Assembly (NCBI RefSeq): GCF_002776525.5 | Contig: NC_045441.1 | Span: 115,625,831-115,689,830, forward strand | From: Piliocolobus tephrosceles | Taxonomy: Eukaryota; Chordata; Mammalia; Primates; Cercopithecidae | DNA: 64,000 bases | Direction of reading: 5' to 3' | Shown here: positions 47,906-59,200 of the stretch, piece after piece | How the letters are laid out: the number at the start of each line of letters is the position of its first letter | Numbering within the stretch: position 1 is the stretch's first letter | The notes under the pieces: generated by a model | What the model saw: the letters and a program-made list of their open reading frames with translations, nothing else | Told to the model about the DNA's origin: nothing | Database searches by the model: none | Made by a program: the position numbers and the translations under genes

Positions 47906-47929
47906 ATAACTTAGAGTAATTATATTTTT

Positions 47930-48135
47930 GAGTGCTTGGTTCCTGCCAGGCACTCATCTAAGTGTATATATTCATTGAATCCCCACAACCCTTTTTAGCA
48001 GGTAGTAGTGTACTTTTATAATCTTCAGTTTACACCTGACAAACTTAAAGCACAAGGGTTATAGAGTTTGTCCAAGATTAAATAGTAAAGATTAGAATGT
48101 GGGTATCTGTAGAGAGCCATTAGTCTCTCTACCAC
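47930..48135 (+). mobile_element. MIR SINE fragment, forward
   Basis: GTTCCTGCCAGGCACTCATC, ATTGAATCCCCACAACCC and AAGCACAAGGGTTATAGAG follow the forward MIR order. It lies about 25 bp from a reverse MIR. Confidence 0.7.
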
Positions 48136-48448
48136 ATTTACTGAGGATAAAATGCAAAGTAGTTGGTGACTGATTAGGGGAGAAGGAAGGGAGAACAAGG
48201 ATTCAAGAATAAATCCTAGGTTTGTAGCTGGTAGAAAAAGTTAAGAGGGCTATTACAAGTGTCTGGGTTGCTACACATAGAGCCATGAAGGAAAGCCTCT
48301 GGTATGTCAGAGTAAGACACCACTAACTGCCTGTGAAACTTGCAAAAGTTTTCAAAGGAAAAATAGAAATATCTCTTGGTCCTTAGGGTCATTAGAAGTT
48401 TACCAGACAAAGATGTGGGGGAAGGGTACATTAGAAACCACATGGGTA

Positions 48449-48754
48449 GGCCGGGCGCGGTGTCTCAAGCCTGTAATCCCAGCACTTTGGGAGGCCGAGG
48501 CGGGCGGATCACGAGGTCAGGAGATCGAGACCATCCTGGCTAACACGGTGAAACCCCGTCCCTACTAAAAATACAAAAAAAGTAGCCGGGCGAGGTGGCG
48601 GGCGCCTGTAGTCCCAGCTACTCCGGAGGCTGAGGCAGGAGAATGGCGGAAACCCGGGAGGCGGAGCTTGCAGTGAGCTGAGATCTGGCCACTGCACTCC
48701 AGCCCGGGCGGCAGAGCAAGACTCCGTCTCAAAAAAAAAAAAAAAAAAAAAAAA
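48449..48754 (+). mobile_element. Young AluY, Old World monkey type
   Basis: Full-length Alu with a 31-base A-rich tail and a perfect 16-bp target duplication AGAAACCACATGGGTA (48433-48448 and 48755-48770). It has AluY traits (ATCACGAGGTCAGGAGATCG, GGAGCTTGCAGTGAGCTG). It also has traits I associate with cercopithecoid AluY: CTCAAGCCTG near the 5' end, GTAGCCGGGCGAGGTGG, and GATCTGGCCACTGC in the right arm. CpG sites are largely intact, indicating a recent insertion. Confidence 0.93.
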
Positions 48755-48770
48755 AGAAACCACATGGGTA

Positions 48771-50207
48771 ATGATAAGAAATATAACCCAAAGTTTCAAT
48801 TCCCTGTATAATTCTAATTTTCCATTTAATCTGGTTATGTGTGAGCTGTGTTAAAATGGGGTTTAGCTGGATCCTGAATTCAAACCCGAAGCAAATAGTG
48901 AGCTATTCCAGGAACTGTGAGACCAACATTACACATTCCATATGCTCAATTTCACTACAAATGAGCAGCTTTATGACCTGACTCCCTTGAGAGTCTTCAA
49001 ATAGAGATTTAATTAGAAAGCATTAGAGAAACCCATCCTGAAATAACAAAGGCAGTGTTAGCCATAGGAAGGCATTCTCCTGTTGAGAACTTGAAGATTA
49101 ACTGCAGGTACTATTAAATAAATGGACAAATGAGAAAGTTATCTCCAAGGGCAATAATCTTGCAATACGACAAGTGGTATCGGTATATGTAAACTTACCT
49201 TAGGATGATAAATATTTTTACGATTAGTTTTATTAAAACACTTTTTATTAGTTTTTATACTATCAATGGAAATGCATCAGAAAGAAGATTGCAGAAGATA
49301 TAGTAAAAACAGAAGAGAGCTCTCTGAAAATGATTACTTTTTCCATAATTATGGGTACTTTGTTATAATTAAAAATTAGAATTATATAAATCACCAGTGT
49401 TTATGGTAAATATTTATAAATGTGATCGAATATTTATAAATGTGATTGATAAATGACTGATATAGCTATTGATGATTTAATTCGTATTTTAATACTGTTG
49501 GTATAATTTTCTAAGATTATATGATGTCTTCTGAGCCAAGTATTCATTATGTCAACAATTCTAAAATATATATATGCAAGAGGTTGTAATAACTATCTAT
49601 TACAGAATCATAGATAAGGTCTATTTTGGGAGTAACTGATTTTTGGCTAACAGAGGAAGTGGGAGATAATTCATTGTTCACATCACTTATCATTTTATAT
49701 ATACGGTGAAACTTATGTGTGGGCTATACTGTTGTTTAATCCTAGTCCTAAATACTTCTTGTCAAGAGTTTTAATTCTTAAGTATATTTATGTGAATGCC
49801 TAGGATTGACATAGCCCATGTTTGAAGTGAAAGTGTTTCTTACTCGCTGATCTATCAGTAAAAATTTGAATTTGGAAGGAAAGCAATAGAATACACGATA
49901 AGAATTAGGGTAAGGGGAAGTGGTCCTTAAGATGCACGATCATACTGAAAAGTAAAGACGAAGAAAGAGGAGAAGGGGGAGCAGTAATGTGCACACACAC
50001 ACACACACATACACACACACCACACAAACATGGAACCCATTAATAATTAGAAGCTACAAATGGCATTTCTTATTAAGTAAATACTAGAGCATCTGCTCTT
50101 TGCCAGGCACTAAATATACTGCAGTAAGCATATGTCCCTGTCTTCATAGTGCTTATATTCTAGAGAAGGGAGACAGATGATAAAAGGAGAGTGATGGTTA
50201 ATACAGA
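48771..50207. other. No gene; small simple repeats
   Basis: Unassigned. Contains a 20-bp tandem duplication (AATATTTATAAATGTGAT) at 49409-49448 and a (CA)n run at 49990-50030. The stretch 50090-50165 (GCCAGGCACTAAATATACTG) resembles an old L2/MIR-type end. Confidence 0.5.
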
Positions 50208-50615
50208 GTGTCAACTTGATTGGACTGAGGGTTACAAAGTATTAATTCTGGGTGTGTCTGTGTGGGTGTTGCCAAAAGAAATTAACATTTGAGTCTGTGA
50301 GCTGGGGAAGGCAGATCCACCCTCAATCTGGTGGGCACAATCTAATCAGCTTCCAGTGAACATAAAGCAGGCAGAAAAACATGAAAAGGAGAGAGGCCTA
50401 GCCTCCTAGGCAACGTCTTTCTCCCGTGCTGGATGCTTCCTGCCCTCAAACATCGGACTTCAAGTTCATCAGTTTTGGGACTTGAACTGGCACTCCTGGC
50501 TCCTCAGCTTGCAGATAGCCTATTGTGGGCTATGTGATCATGTAAGTTAATAGGATATATATACATGTATATCCTATTAGTTCTGTCCCTCTAAGAGAAC
50601 CCTGACTAATACAAA
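50208..50615. mobile_element. Interspersed repeat, same family as 22806-23250, opposite strand
   Basis: Starts TTAATACAGAGTGTCAACTTG and ends AGAGAACCCTGACTAATACA. Its reverse complement aligns end to end in layout with 22806-23250. Near the right end, a 32-nt near-palindrome (50548-50579) replaces the usual TA-rich stretch. Confidence 0.6.
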
Positions 50616-51289
50616 GAGGAAATTAGTATTATGAGAAAAATAAAGTTGGCTAAGGGTCATAGAGATGGAAGCTGTCTCTGATAAAGGGACATATAAGCAA
50701 AGACAGGAAGTTGTAACAGCAACCCATGAGGATATTTGAGGAAAGGGCATAGTAGGCAAAGAAAATAGCTAATAGAAACATACAAAATAGCTAATACAAA
50801 CATCCTTTCTTCCAGAAAGGGTAGGAAATCTAGAGTTCTGGAGTTCAGTAAATGATCAGGAGAACGGAAAAAAGTGAGGTCACAGTTTATGGGAGGCCAG
50901 ATGACATAGGTTCTTGTTGATCATTCTACTAAGGACTTCAGATCTCTGCTGTACACTACTGTGGCCCTTGGCCAGATAGAGCTTCAGATATGGCTAGTGT
51001 GATTGAAATGTTAATTGTATTTGAAATAATCTCAATTTTAATTTAAAAATTGACACTTGATTCAGTTATTGGCAAACTATTAAGTACGTTTTAAACAACT
51101 TGGGTATATGATACTTTTTTCGTTGTAAATTTAATAAAATCTGAACATGAACTAAGGATTTTCAATTAAAATTCAGTGTCTAAATGGAGATGGGGAAATA
51201 TAAAATACAAACATATCAAAGATTTAGTATAAAAGAGAGTTACATATATCAATTTTCATATTGATTACTTGTTAAAATGACAATATATG
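50616..51289. other. No gene; possible decayed DNA transposon
   Basis: Unassigned. The stretch 50955-51075 (ATATGGCTAGTGTGATTG, then CAATTTTAATTTAAAAATTG) resembles an hAT-type non-autonomous element but is too diverged to name. Confidence 0.4.
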
Positions 51290-51915
51290 TATTTTGGTGT
51301 TAAGCCATCCTAATAGGGAAAGAAGTACTATTAAATGTGTGAGAAATGAATACTGATACATATCTATTGAGAATGTACATTAGAAGATTTTCTGGAAGAT
51401 ATTTTTGGGAACGCATAGCAAAAATCTAAAACATGAGTTTACTTATTTATCAAGCAATTTTGCATGTAGCTTTATATCATAGAGATATACATATCACAAA
51501 AAAGAATATGTTAATTATAATTTATTTAAAATAGCATCAAACTAAATATCTTCAAATAGAAGAGATATTAAATTAATCACAGTATAATCATACAATGAAA
51601 TGGTAGGAAGTCATTAAAATTACAAATGTATGTGTGTTAATATGTGAGGTTAGTCATGAATTTTAAGTTAGAGAAGTTGATAATCAAATGGTATATACCT
51701 GTACCATCATATTATTAAAAATTTTATAAAATATAAGTAGTGTATGTTTAAATAATTTCATAGAAACTGTTCCCTGGGATAATTTATCTTTCTGAAGTGA
51801 GGCATAGACTAAAATTTTAGTAATGTTTCCTTTTGGATTATAATAAAACAGGTAATTTTTATCTTCTACATTTCCTTGTACTCTAAAGTTATGTACACTT
51901 TTTCAATATAAGAAT
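51290..51915 (+). mobile_element. Ancient L1M ORF2 end and 3' region
   Basis: Landmarks in L1 order: AAATAGCATCAAACTAAATA, CAATGAAATGGTAGGAAGTC, GTTCCCTGGGATAATTTATC, CTTCTACATTTCCTTGTAC. Diverged, no open frame. Confidence 0.5.
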
Positions 51916-52567
51916 TTTAGGACCACAATGACAATCAGTAATGCAAAAAACTGTTTTATTATTTTATTATTGTTTTTGCAGAGTGAATTTGAGTAGAATT
52001 TGAAAAATATATATATATGTTTCGACATCACAGATCATAAGTGAAGTTTAATGGCCTCCTTTTAGTCTTAGAGATTAAATGTTAATAATTTCCGTCACTG
52101 GTAATGATCCAATTTTTTATAGTCGAATCAGTTTTAAAACACATTATATTAAATAACTTTTGGATCTATGTCAATGAAGTACCAAGGAAACACTTCTAAA
52201 ATAATAATACATAAGCAATTATGTAATAATGTAATACAAGTTACATTTTAAAAATCAACATATTACAGAAAAAACTCACAGGTTTTGGTTCAGGAGAATT
52301 CCATGGTGGTGTGAGTTTGACTTGAAGTGAATGAAAGTTCTCCGAGGCTTGAATAGATTCCATTTTATTTATAACCCATTTTGTTAGCTATTGCTGGTTC
52401 TGCTGTCTCAAATTTTAAGATGAGTAAAATATCATTATGACTTGCTTAGTGAAAATAAAAGGGAAAACATCATTGAAGATCTGGAGGGTTTTATTGAAGA
52501 TAAGTGGCAGAAATGAGCAGAGAGAGAGCTGGGAAAAGACATTAACGAGCCCTGCCCAACAATTTAG

Positions 52568-52687
52568 ATTGAGAGGAAAAGTGTGTGCAGGTAAAATGGA
52601 AACAGCTGATGGAGATTCACGACGCACATTGAGAGGAAAAGTGTGTGCAGGTAAAATGGAAACAGCTGATGGAGATTCACGACGGCA
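52568..52687 (+). repeat. Near-perfect 60-bp tandem duplication
   Basis: Two adjacent 60-bp units beginning ATTGAGAGGAAAAGTGTGTG. Positions 52568-52624 and 52628-52684 are identical over 57 bp; only the last bases differ (CAC against GCA). There is no third copy. Absence of any substitution says the duplication is recent, or an assembly artefact. Confidence 0.95.
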
Positions 52688-53441
52688 CCTGAATGTGATA
52701 AAGTTGTTAAAACCATTATAAAAACCTGCAAAGGCACCAGGTCAGGGAAGAGTATTGAGAGTATCTTTGATAGTTTTTTAGAGTTTGAAGTGACCACTAC
52801 TAAAGTCATTGAAATTAATAAGGTCTAAAAATCTCTTTTAGACCGAGGAGTCTACACTTCTCTATGTATCAACGTATGTGCACATGCTCGTCCTCTATCC
52901 AACTTAAAAATCTCAACGATTTTACAATACAAAATGCTATTTTTTATTTGCAATGAAGCTCTTCTATTGTGTGGTGATATAGGTCAAGGATCATAAATGC
53001 AATGATAGGCTACCCACAAAAGAAATACATGTTTTATATACACAAAGCTTATGCAGTGACCTACAGCTTAACCTAAATAATGGGACAGTGAGAATGTTTA
53101 TATTGGAACATTTTTTTTTATTTTCCTTAGATAAACTCTAATGTACATCTTCTAGGGAAAATCCTTTGATCACCTTTACTTTAGAGATCTTGTAAGAAAA
53201 ATCACTCCCTTTGAAACACTTTCAGTGAGTTATACAAACCGCATTTACAGTGTGGGACCATATACAGAATATGCGAATCACACTAAAAACACATCTTAAC
53301 CTATCACATTATTAAATTATTTTTTAAGATAAATCAATGTGATAGCATAGGTTTCAATCAAACAAGCAAGAAAATTTAATCTAAAAGAGCACATAGTTCA
53401 ACTGCTGGTCTTGTCTCATTATATATTTTATTTATTTAATT

Positions 53442-53461
53442 ATTGATTGATTGATTGATTG
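53442..53461 (+). repeat. (GATT)n microsatellite at Alu tail
   Basis: Five to six GATT units that replace the A-tail of the following minus-strand Alu. Confidence 0.9.
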
Positions 53462-53744
53462 ATTGAGATGGAGCCTTGATCTGTCACCCAGGCTAGAATG
53501 CAGTGGTGTGATCTTGGCTCACTGCAACCTCCATCTCCTGGGTTTGAGCAATTATCTTGCCTCAGCCTTCCGAGTAGCTGGGATTACAGGCACCCGCCAC
53601 CATGCCCAGCTAATTTCTGTGTTTTCAGTAGAAATGGGGTTTCACCATGTTGGCCAGGCTGGTCTCGAACTCTTGACCTCGTGATCCACTTGCCTCAGCC
53701 TCCCAAAGTGCTGGGATTACAGGTGTGAGCCACTGCACCTGGCC
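53462..53744 (-). mobile_element. Alu (S type), reverse
   Basis: Runs from GAGATGGAGCCTTGATCTG to GTGAGCCACTGCACCTGGCC. AluS-like traits include GGTTTCACCATGTTGGCCAG. Flanks TTATATATTTTAT and TTATATTTTTAT may be the target duplication. Confidence 0.92.
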
Positions 53745-54726
53745 TGTTATATTTTTATAGGAAGAAGAGAAGAGAGACAGAAGAAAGAAAGAAAAAAAAA
53801 AACCCTCAATCATGAATATGTGTATCATTAGTATGTAATCTGCAAAATAAACTTGGGGTTTAAATGTAAAGAAAATACTTGCTACAGTTTTTGTTATGAT
53901 ATGATACTGAATGAGCCACGGGACAATCTTCACACACAGACACACACGGAAAAAATAATAATAATAATACCAAAGACCACTGCAAGACAAGTCAGAATTT
54001 TCGGAAAGCCTAAAAAGATGCTTCCGTTTTAAGTTTCTGATATTAAAAATTATCCCTGTCCTTGCAAGCTCTAAAAAGCTGTGAATCCAATTCTATTGCA
54101 GAATAACCTTGTTAACTGCTTGAGAGAGTCAGGTCAGAATCCTCACCTATTCCGCTATTAACTTTCACCCTCACCATGACAACTTAGTGCTGGTTACAAG
54201 GGCTCAAAAGACCTGTTACCAGAAAATTAGGCTAATGAATTCTTCATTTTCCAGGTTGAAGTAGTTCCTCATCAGTCCTCTCAACTATGTCCACTCAATC
54301 ATAATATTGTTTTAAATAGATTGTCTCAGGAGCAAATGGGAGTTCAAATGAACTCTATTCCTGTTCAGATCATTAATAACAATAAATCTACTGCAATATC
54401 AGCAACTCGATATAGATTCTTTTAGTGGCGAAGCATTTCACTTTTGGTGAAAAACATATCAGCAAAAGATTTGTTCAGAGGTAGCCAAAAAGCCATATCA
54501 TCAACATGGCATTGCTCAATGTATTTATTTTATATGTACACCCTCTCTATCTTACCCATTTCATTTAGTGCCTTAATTTTAAGCATGGTAAATATATTCT
54601 CAGTCTCAAATTTGCTCAACTTTTCCTCACATTACATTTTATTAAATATTATTAATCCATGTAGATTATTTTATTTTTCAACCTCCCCTTCCAAGAATTT
54701 CTGAAATAGTCTATTAGAGAGCTGTT
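53745..54726. other. No recognisable gene or named repeat
   Basis: Unassigned sequence; an (ATA)n run at 53953-53970. Confidence 0.55.
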
Positions 54727-55023
54727 TCCTTTTTTTTTTTTTTTTTGAAACTGAGTCTCATACCGTCGCCCAGGCTGGAATGCAATGGTGCAGTCTGGCT
54801 CACTGCAGCCTCTGCCTCTTGGGCTGAAATGATTCTTCTGCCTCAGTTTCCCAAGTAGCTGGGATTACAGGCATGCACCACCATGCCCAGGTAATTTTTG
54901 CATTTTTAGTGGAGATGGGGTTTCACCATGTTGCCCAGGCTGGTCTTGAACTCCTAACCTCAAGTGATCCACTTGCCTCAGCCTCCCAAAGTGCTGGAAT
55001 TACAGGCGTAAGCCTCTGCACCT
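54727..55023 (-). mobile_element. Alu (S type), reverse
   Basis: Poly-T then GAAACTGAGTCTCATACCGTC through GCGTAAGCCTCTGCACCTGA. It abuts the 3' end of the rearranged L1 at 55031. Confidence 0.92.
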
Positions 55024-57044
55024 GACTGCCTCTTTTTTAATTTCAACTTTTATTTGAGATACAGGGAGTACACGTGCAGATTTGTTATATGGGAAAATTG
55101 CATGATGCTGAGTTTTAGAGTATAGATCCCATCATCCAGTTAGTAAGCACAGTACAAAATAGGTAGTCTTTTACCACCTCCTCCCCCAGCAGTCCAAGTG
55201 TCTATTGTTCCCACATTTATGTCCAAGTGTGCTCAATGTTTAGCTCCCACTTACAAGTGAGGACATGTGGTATTTGGTTTTCTGTTCTTATGTTAATTTG
55301 CTTAGGATGAAGGCCTCTAGTTCCATCCATGTTGCTGCAAAGGACAGGACTTCATTCTTTGCTATGGCTGTGTATTATTTCATGATGGTACAGGTATCAC
55401 ATTTTTAAACCCAATCTACTAGTGATGGGCACCTGGATTTATTCCACATCTTTGCTTTTGTGAATAGTACAGTGACGAATATATGAGTGCATATGTCTCA
55501 ACAAAGAAAAAGAGAAGATTAAAATAAGCACACTCAGAAATGACAAAGGTAATATTACAACTGATGCCACAAAAATATAAAAGATCCTCAGAGACTACTA
55601 TGAACCATTCTATGCACACAAATGAGAAAATCTAGAGGAACTGAATAAATTCCCGAAAGGACACAATACCCCTGGATTGAATCAAGAAGAGATTGAAACC
55701 CTGAAAAGACCAATATTCGCTTCTGAAATTGAATCAGTAATGAGTAACCTACCAACCAAAAAAAGTCCTGGACCAGATGGATTCACAGTTGAATTCTCCA
55801 GATGTACAAAGAAGAAATGATACCACTCCTACTGAAACTATTCCAAAAAATCAGGGAGAGGCTCCTTCCTAACTCATTCTATGAAGCCAGTATCAGCCCC
55901 ATACCAAAATCTGACAGAGACACAACAAAAAAAGAAAACTTCAGATTGATATCTCTAATGAATATAGATGCAAGACCCTCAACAAAATACTAGCAAATCG
56001 AATATAACAGTACATCAAAACTTAATGCATCACAATTAAGTAGCTTTATTTCTAGAATGCAATGCTGGTTCAACATACACAAATCAATAAATGTGATTCA
56101 CCACATAAACAGAAGCAAAAACCATTCGATCATCTCAATAGATTTAGGAAAACATTCAATAAAGTTTAACATCCCTTCATGATAAAAAAAAAAAAAAAAC
56201 CCTCAACAGAGTAAGCATCACAAGATCATAACCAAAAATAATAAAAGCCATAAGATAAACCCACAACCAACACTAAACTGAATGAGCTCAAACGATTCCC
56301 CTTAAAAAAACGGAACAAGACAACTTGCCTACTGATACCATGCCTGTTTGACACAGTACTGGAAGTCCTAGTCAGGGTAATCAGAATAAATAAAAAGTAT
56401 TTAAATAGGAAAAAAAAAAGTCAAACTATCTCTGCTAACAATATGATTCTATATCTAGAAAATCCTAAAGACTCTGCCAAAGGCTCCTAGAATTGTTAAA
56501 CAACTTTAGTAAAGTTTCAGGATACAAAATCAATGTACAAAAATCAGTAGCATGTCTATACACCACCAAAGTCCAGGCTGAAAGTGAAACCAAAAATACA
56601 ATCTTACTTAAAATAGCCACAAAGAAAATGAAATACCTAGGAATACAGCTAACCAAAGTGAAAGATCTTTACAAGAAGAACTACAAAACACTGCTGAAAG
56701 AAATCAGAGGTCACACAAATAAATAGAAAAACAATTCATGCTCATGGATTAGAAGAATCAATAACATAAAAACGGCCATACTGCCCAAAGCAATCTACAG
56801 ATTCAATGCTATTTTTACCAAACTATCAATGTCATTTTTCACAGAATTTGAAGAACTATTAGAAAATTCATATAGAACCAAAAAAGAGCGTAATAGTCAT
56901 AGCAATCCTAAGTAAAAAGAACAAAGCCAGAGGCATCACATTACTTGACTTCAAACTATCCTATGAAGCCACAGTAACCAAAACAGCTTGATATTGAAAC
57001 ACAGACACACAAGCCAATGGAATAGAATAGAAAACTCATAAATA

Positions 57045-57299
57045 GGCCAGGTGCAGTGGCTCACGCCTATAACCTTACCACTTTGGGAGGCCAAGGTGGG
57101 CAGATCACTTGAGGCCAGGAGTTCGAGATCAGCCTGGTCAACATGGTGAAACCACATCTCTACCAAAAACACAAAATTAGCCAGGCACTGCCTGTAGTCC
57201 CAGTTAGTTGGGAGCCTGAGGAACAAGAGAATCGGTTGAACCCAGGAGGTGGAGGTTGCAGTAAGCCAAGGCACTGCACTCCAACCTGGGAAACAGAGT
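57045..57299 (+). mobile_element. Alu (S/J type) with expanded purine tail
   Basis: GGCCAGGTGCAGTGGCTCAC to CCAACCTGGGAAACAGAGTT. Inserted into L1 ORF2: L1 sequence before it (AGAAAACTCATAAATA) continues after the purine tract at about 57893 (AGCTGCACACCTACAACC). The A-tail has become the microsatellite listed next. Confidence 0.92.
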
Positions 57300-57408
57300 T
57301 AGAAGAAAAGAAAGAAGAAAGAAAAGAAAAGAAATGAAAAGAAAAGAAAGAGAAAGAGGAAAGAAGAGAAAGAAAGAAAGAAAGAAAAAAGAAAGAGAAA
57401 GAAAGAAA

Positions 57409-57465
<57 letters not shown>

Positions 57466-57892
57466 GGAAAGGGAAACAGAGATGAGAAAGGAAGGGAGAG
57501 AGAGGAAGGAAGGAAGGAAGGAAGGAAGGAAGGAAGGAAGGAAGGAAGGAAGGAAGGAAGGGAGGAAGGAAAGAAGGAAGGAAGGAAGGAGGGAAGGAGG
57601 AAGGGAGGGAGGGAAGGAAGAGGGACGGAAGGAAGGAAGGAAGGAAGGAAGGAAGGAAGGAAGGAAGAAGGGAAGGAAGGAAGGAAGAAAGGAAGGAAGG
57701 AAGAAGGGAAGGAAGGAAGAAAGGGAGAAAGGAAGGAAGGGAGAAAGGAAGGAAGGGAAGAGGGAAGGAAGGAAGGAAGGAAGGAAGGAAGGAAGGAAGG
57801 AAGGAAGGAAAGAGGGAAGAGGGAAGGAAGGAAGGAAGGAAGGGAAGGAGGGAGGGAGGGAGGGAGGAAAGAAAAGAGAACAGAAGGAAGGG
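57300..57892 (+). repeat. Polypurine microsatellite, (GAAA)n then (GGAA)n
   Basis: About 590 bp of almost pure A/G on the plus strand: GAAA-type repeats up to about 57485, then GGAA/GGGA units to about 57890. Only isolated pyrimidines occur (for example CAGAGATG near 57477 and GGGACGG near 57624). It grew from the A-tail of the preceding Alu. Apparent open frames of 161-245 codons on both strands are simple translations of the repeat. Confidence 0.97.
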
Positions 57893-58097
57893 CTCACAAT
57901 TAAAGCTGCACACCTACAACCATCTGATACTCAAAAAGGTCAACAAAAACAAGCAATGGGGAAATGAGTACCTATTCAATAAATAATGCTGGGATAATGA
58001 AGAAGATCGAAGGTGGATTGCTACCTTTCATCATATACAAAAATTAACTAAAATAGATTTAAATGCAAGACCTCAAACTATTAAATCCTGGATGACA

Positions 58098-58454
58098 GCC
58101 TAGAGGAACTGAATAAGTTCCTGGAAGCACACAATCTCTGAAGAGTTAATCAAGAAGAGATTGAAACCCTGAATAGACCAGTATCAGCTTTTGAAATTGA
58201 ACCAGTAACAAAGAACCTACCAACCAAAAATGTCCTGGACCAGATGGATTCACAGCTGAATTCTACCAGATGTACAAAGAAGAAATGATACTAATCCCAC
58301 TGAAACTATTCTAAAAAATCGAGGAGGACAGGCTCCTTCCTAATTCATTCTATGAAGCTGGCATCAACCTGATACCAAAATCTGGCAGAGACACAACAAA
58401 AAAAGAAAACTTCAGACTAATATCTGTGATGAACACAGATGCAAAAACCCTCAA
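58098..58454 (+). repeat. Inserted second copy of an L1 ORF2 segment
   Basis: The host L1 runs to GGATGACAGCCTAG at about 58098, where AAAACCC-type sequence should follow. Instead an ORF2 stretch equivalent to 55632-55985 restarts (CTAGAGGAACTGAATAAGTT) and runs to GCAAAAACCCTCAA. The host L1 then resumes at about 58472 (TATTGGCCTTGGAAAATAAG). The entry point shares CTAG with the inserted copy. There is no A-tail, so it is not an ordinary L1 insertion. The two copies differ at many sites. Confidence 0.7.
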
Positions 58455-58479
58455 GGCCAATAGCTTCTCAATATTGGCC
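58455..58479. repeat. Hairpin at the exit of the duplicated segment
   Basis: GGCCAATA (58455-58462) and TATTGGCC (58472-58479) are perfect 8-bp arms around a 9-nt loop. The right arm belongs to the normal L1 sequence; the left arm is extra. Confidence 0.85.
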
Positions 58480-58892
58480 TTGGAAAATAAGTTTAGGCTA
58501 AGTCTCAAAAGTAATTGCAATAGAAACAAAGATTGACAAGTGGGACCTAATGAGACTGAAGAGCTTCTGCAGAACAAAAAAAAAATTATCAATAGAGCAG
58601 ATAAGCTACAGTATGGGAGAAAATATTAACAAACTGTACATCTGACAAAGGTCTAATGTCCAGAATCAATAAAGGACTCAACAAGCAAATCACAAGCAAA
58701 ACAACTCCAAAAGTCCCATTAAAAATGGGCACAGGACATTAACAGACAATTCTCGAAAGAATACATGCAAGTAGCCAATAAACACATGAAAAATGCTGAC
58801 CATCACTGATCATTAGAGAAACATAAAATCAAAACCACAATAAGATGATACCCTCCTCACACCAGTCAGAATAGCTATTATTAAAAAGTCAA

Positions 58893-59200
58893 GGCCGGTC
58901 GCGGTGGCTCACACCTGTAATCCCAGCACTTTGGGAGGCCGAGGCTGGCAGATCACGAGGTCAGGAGATGAGACCACAGTGAAATCCCGTCTCTACTAAA
59001 AATACAAAAAATTAACCGGGCGTGGTGGCGGGCGTCTGTAGTCCCAGCTCTCGGGAGGCTGAGGCAGGAGAATGCGGCAAACCCGGGAGGCGGAGCTTGC
59101 AGTGAGCCGAGATCGCTCCACTGCTCTCCAGCCTGGGCGACAGGGCGAGACTCCGTCTCAAAAATAAAATAAAATAAAATAAAAATAAATAAATAAATAA
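58893..59200 (+). mobile_element. AluY in the rearranged L1
   Basis: GGCCGGTCGCGGTGGCTCAC to GCGAGACTCCGTCTC, with a TAAAA/TAAA-patterned tail. The target duplication TAAAAAGTCAA is exact (58882-58892 and 59201-59211). AluY traits: ATCACGAGGTCAGGAGAT and GGAGCTTGCAGTGAGCCG. A short deletion follows GAGACCA, where the usual TCCTGGCTAACA is missing. Confidence 0.93.

Larger units (their letters stand above)
51916..53461. other. No recognisable gene apart from a tandem duplication
   Basis: Unassigned AT-rich sequence. The open frame 52437-52721 (94 codons) spans the duplication at 52568-52687 and stays open because the unit is 60 bp. No known domain. Confidence 0.5.

Noticed and set aside
48509..48799. 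96-codon minus-strand frame, and similar ones over other Alus
   Set aside because: Antisense Alu sequence commonly gives such frames.
57160..57967. Open frames of 161-245 codons on both strands (Leu-Pro-Ser-Phe and Arg-Lys-Glu-Gly repeats)
   Set aside because: They are translations of the polypurine microsatellite in several frames at once; no codon bias or domain.
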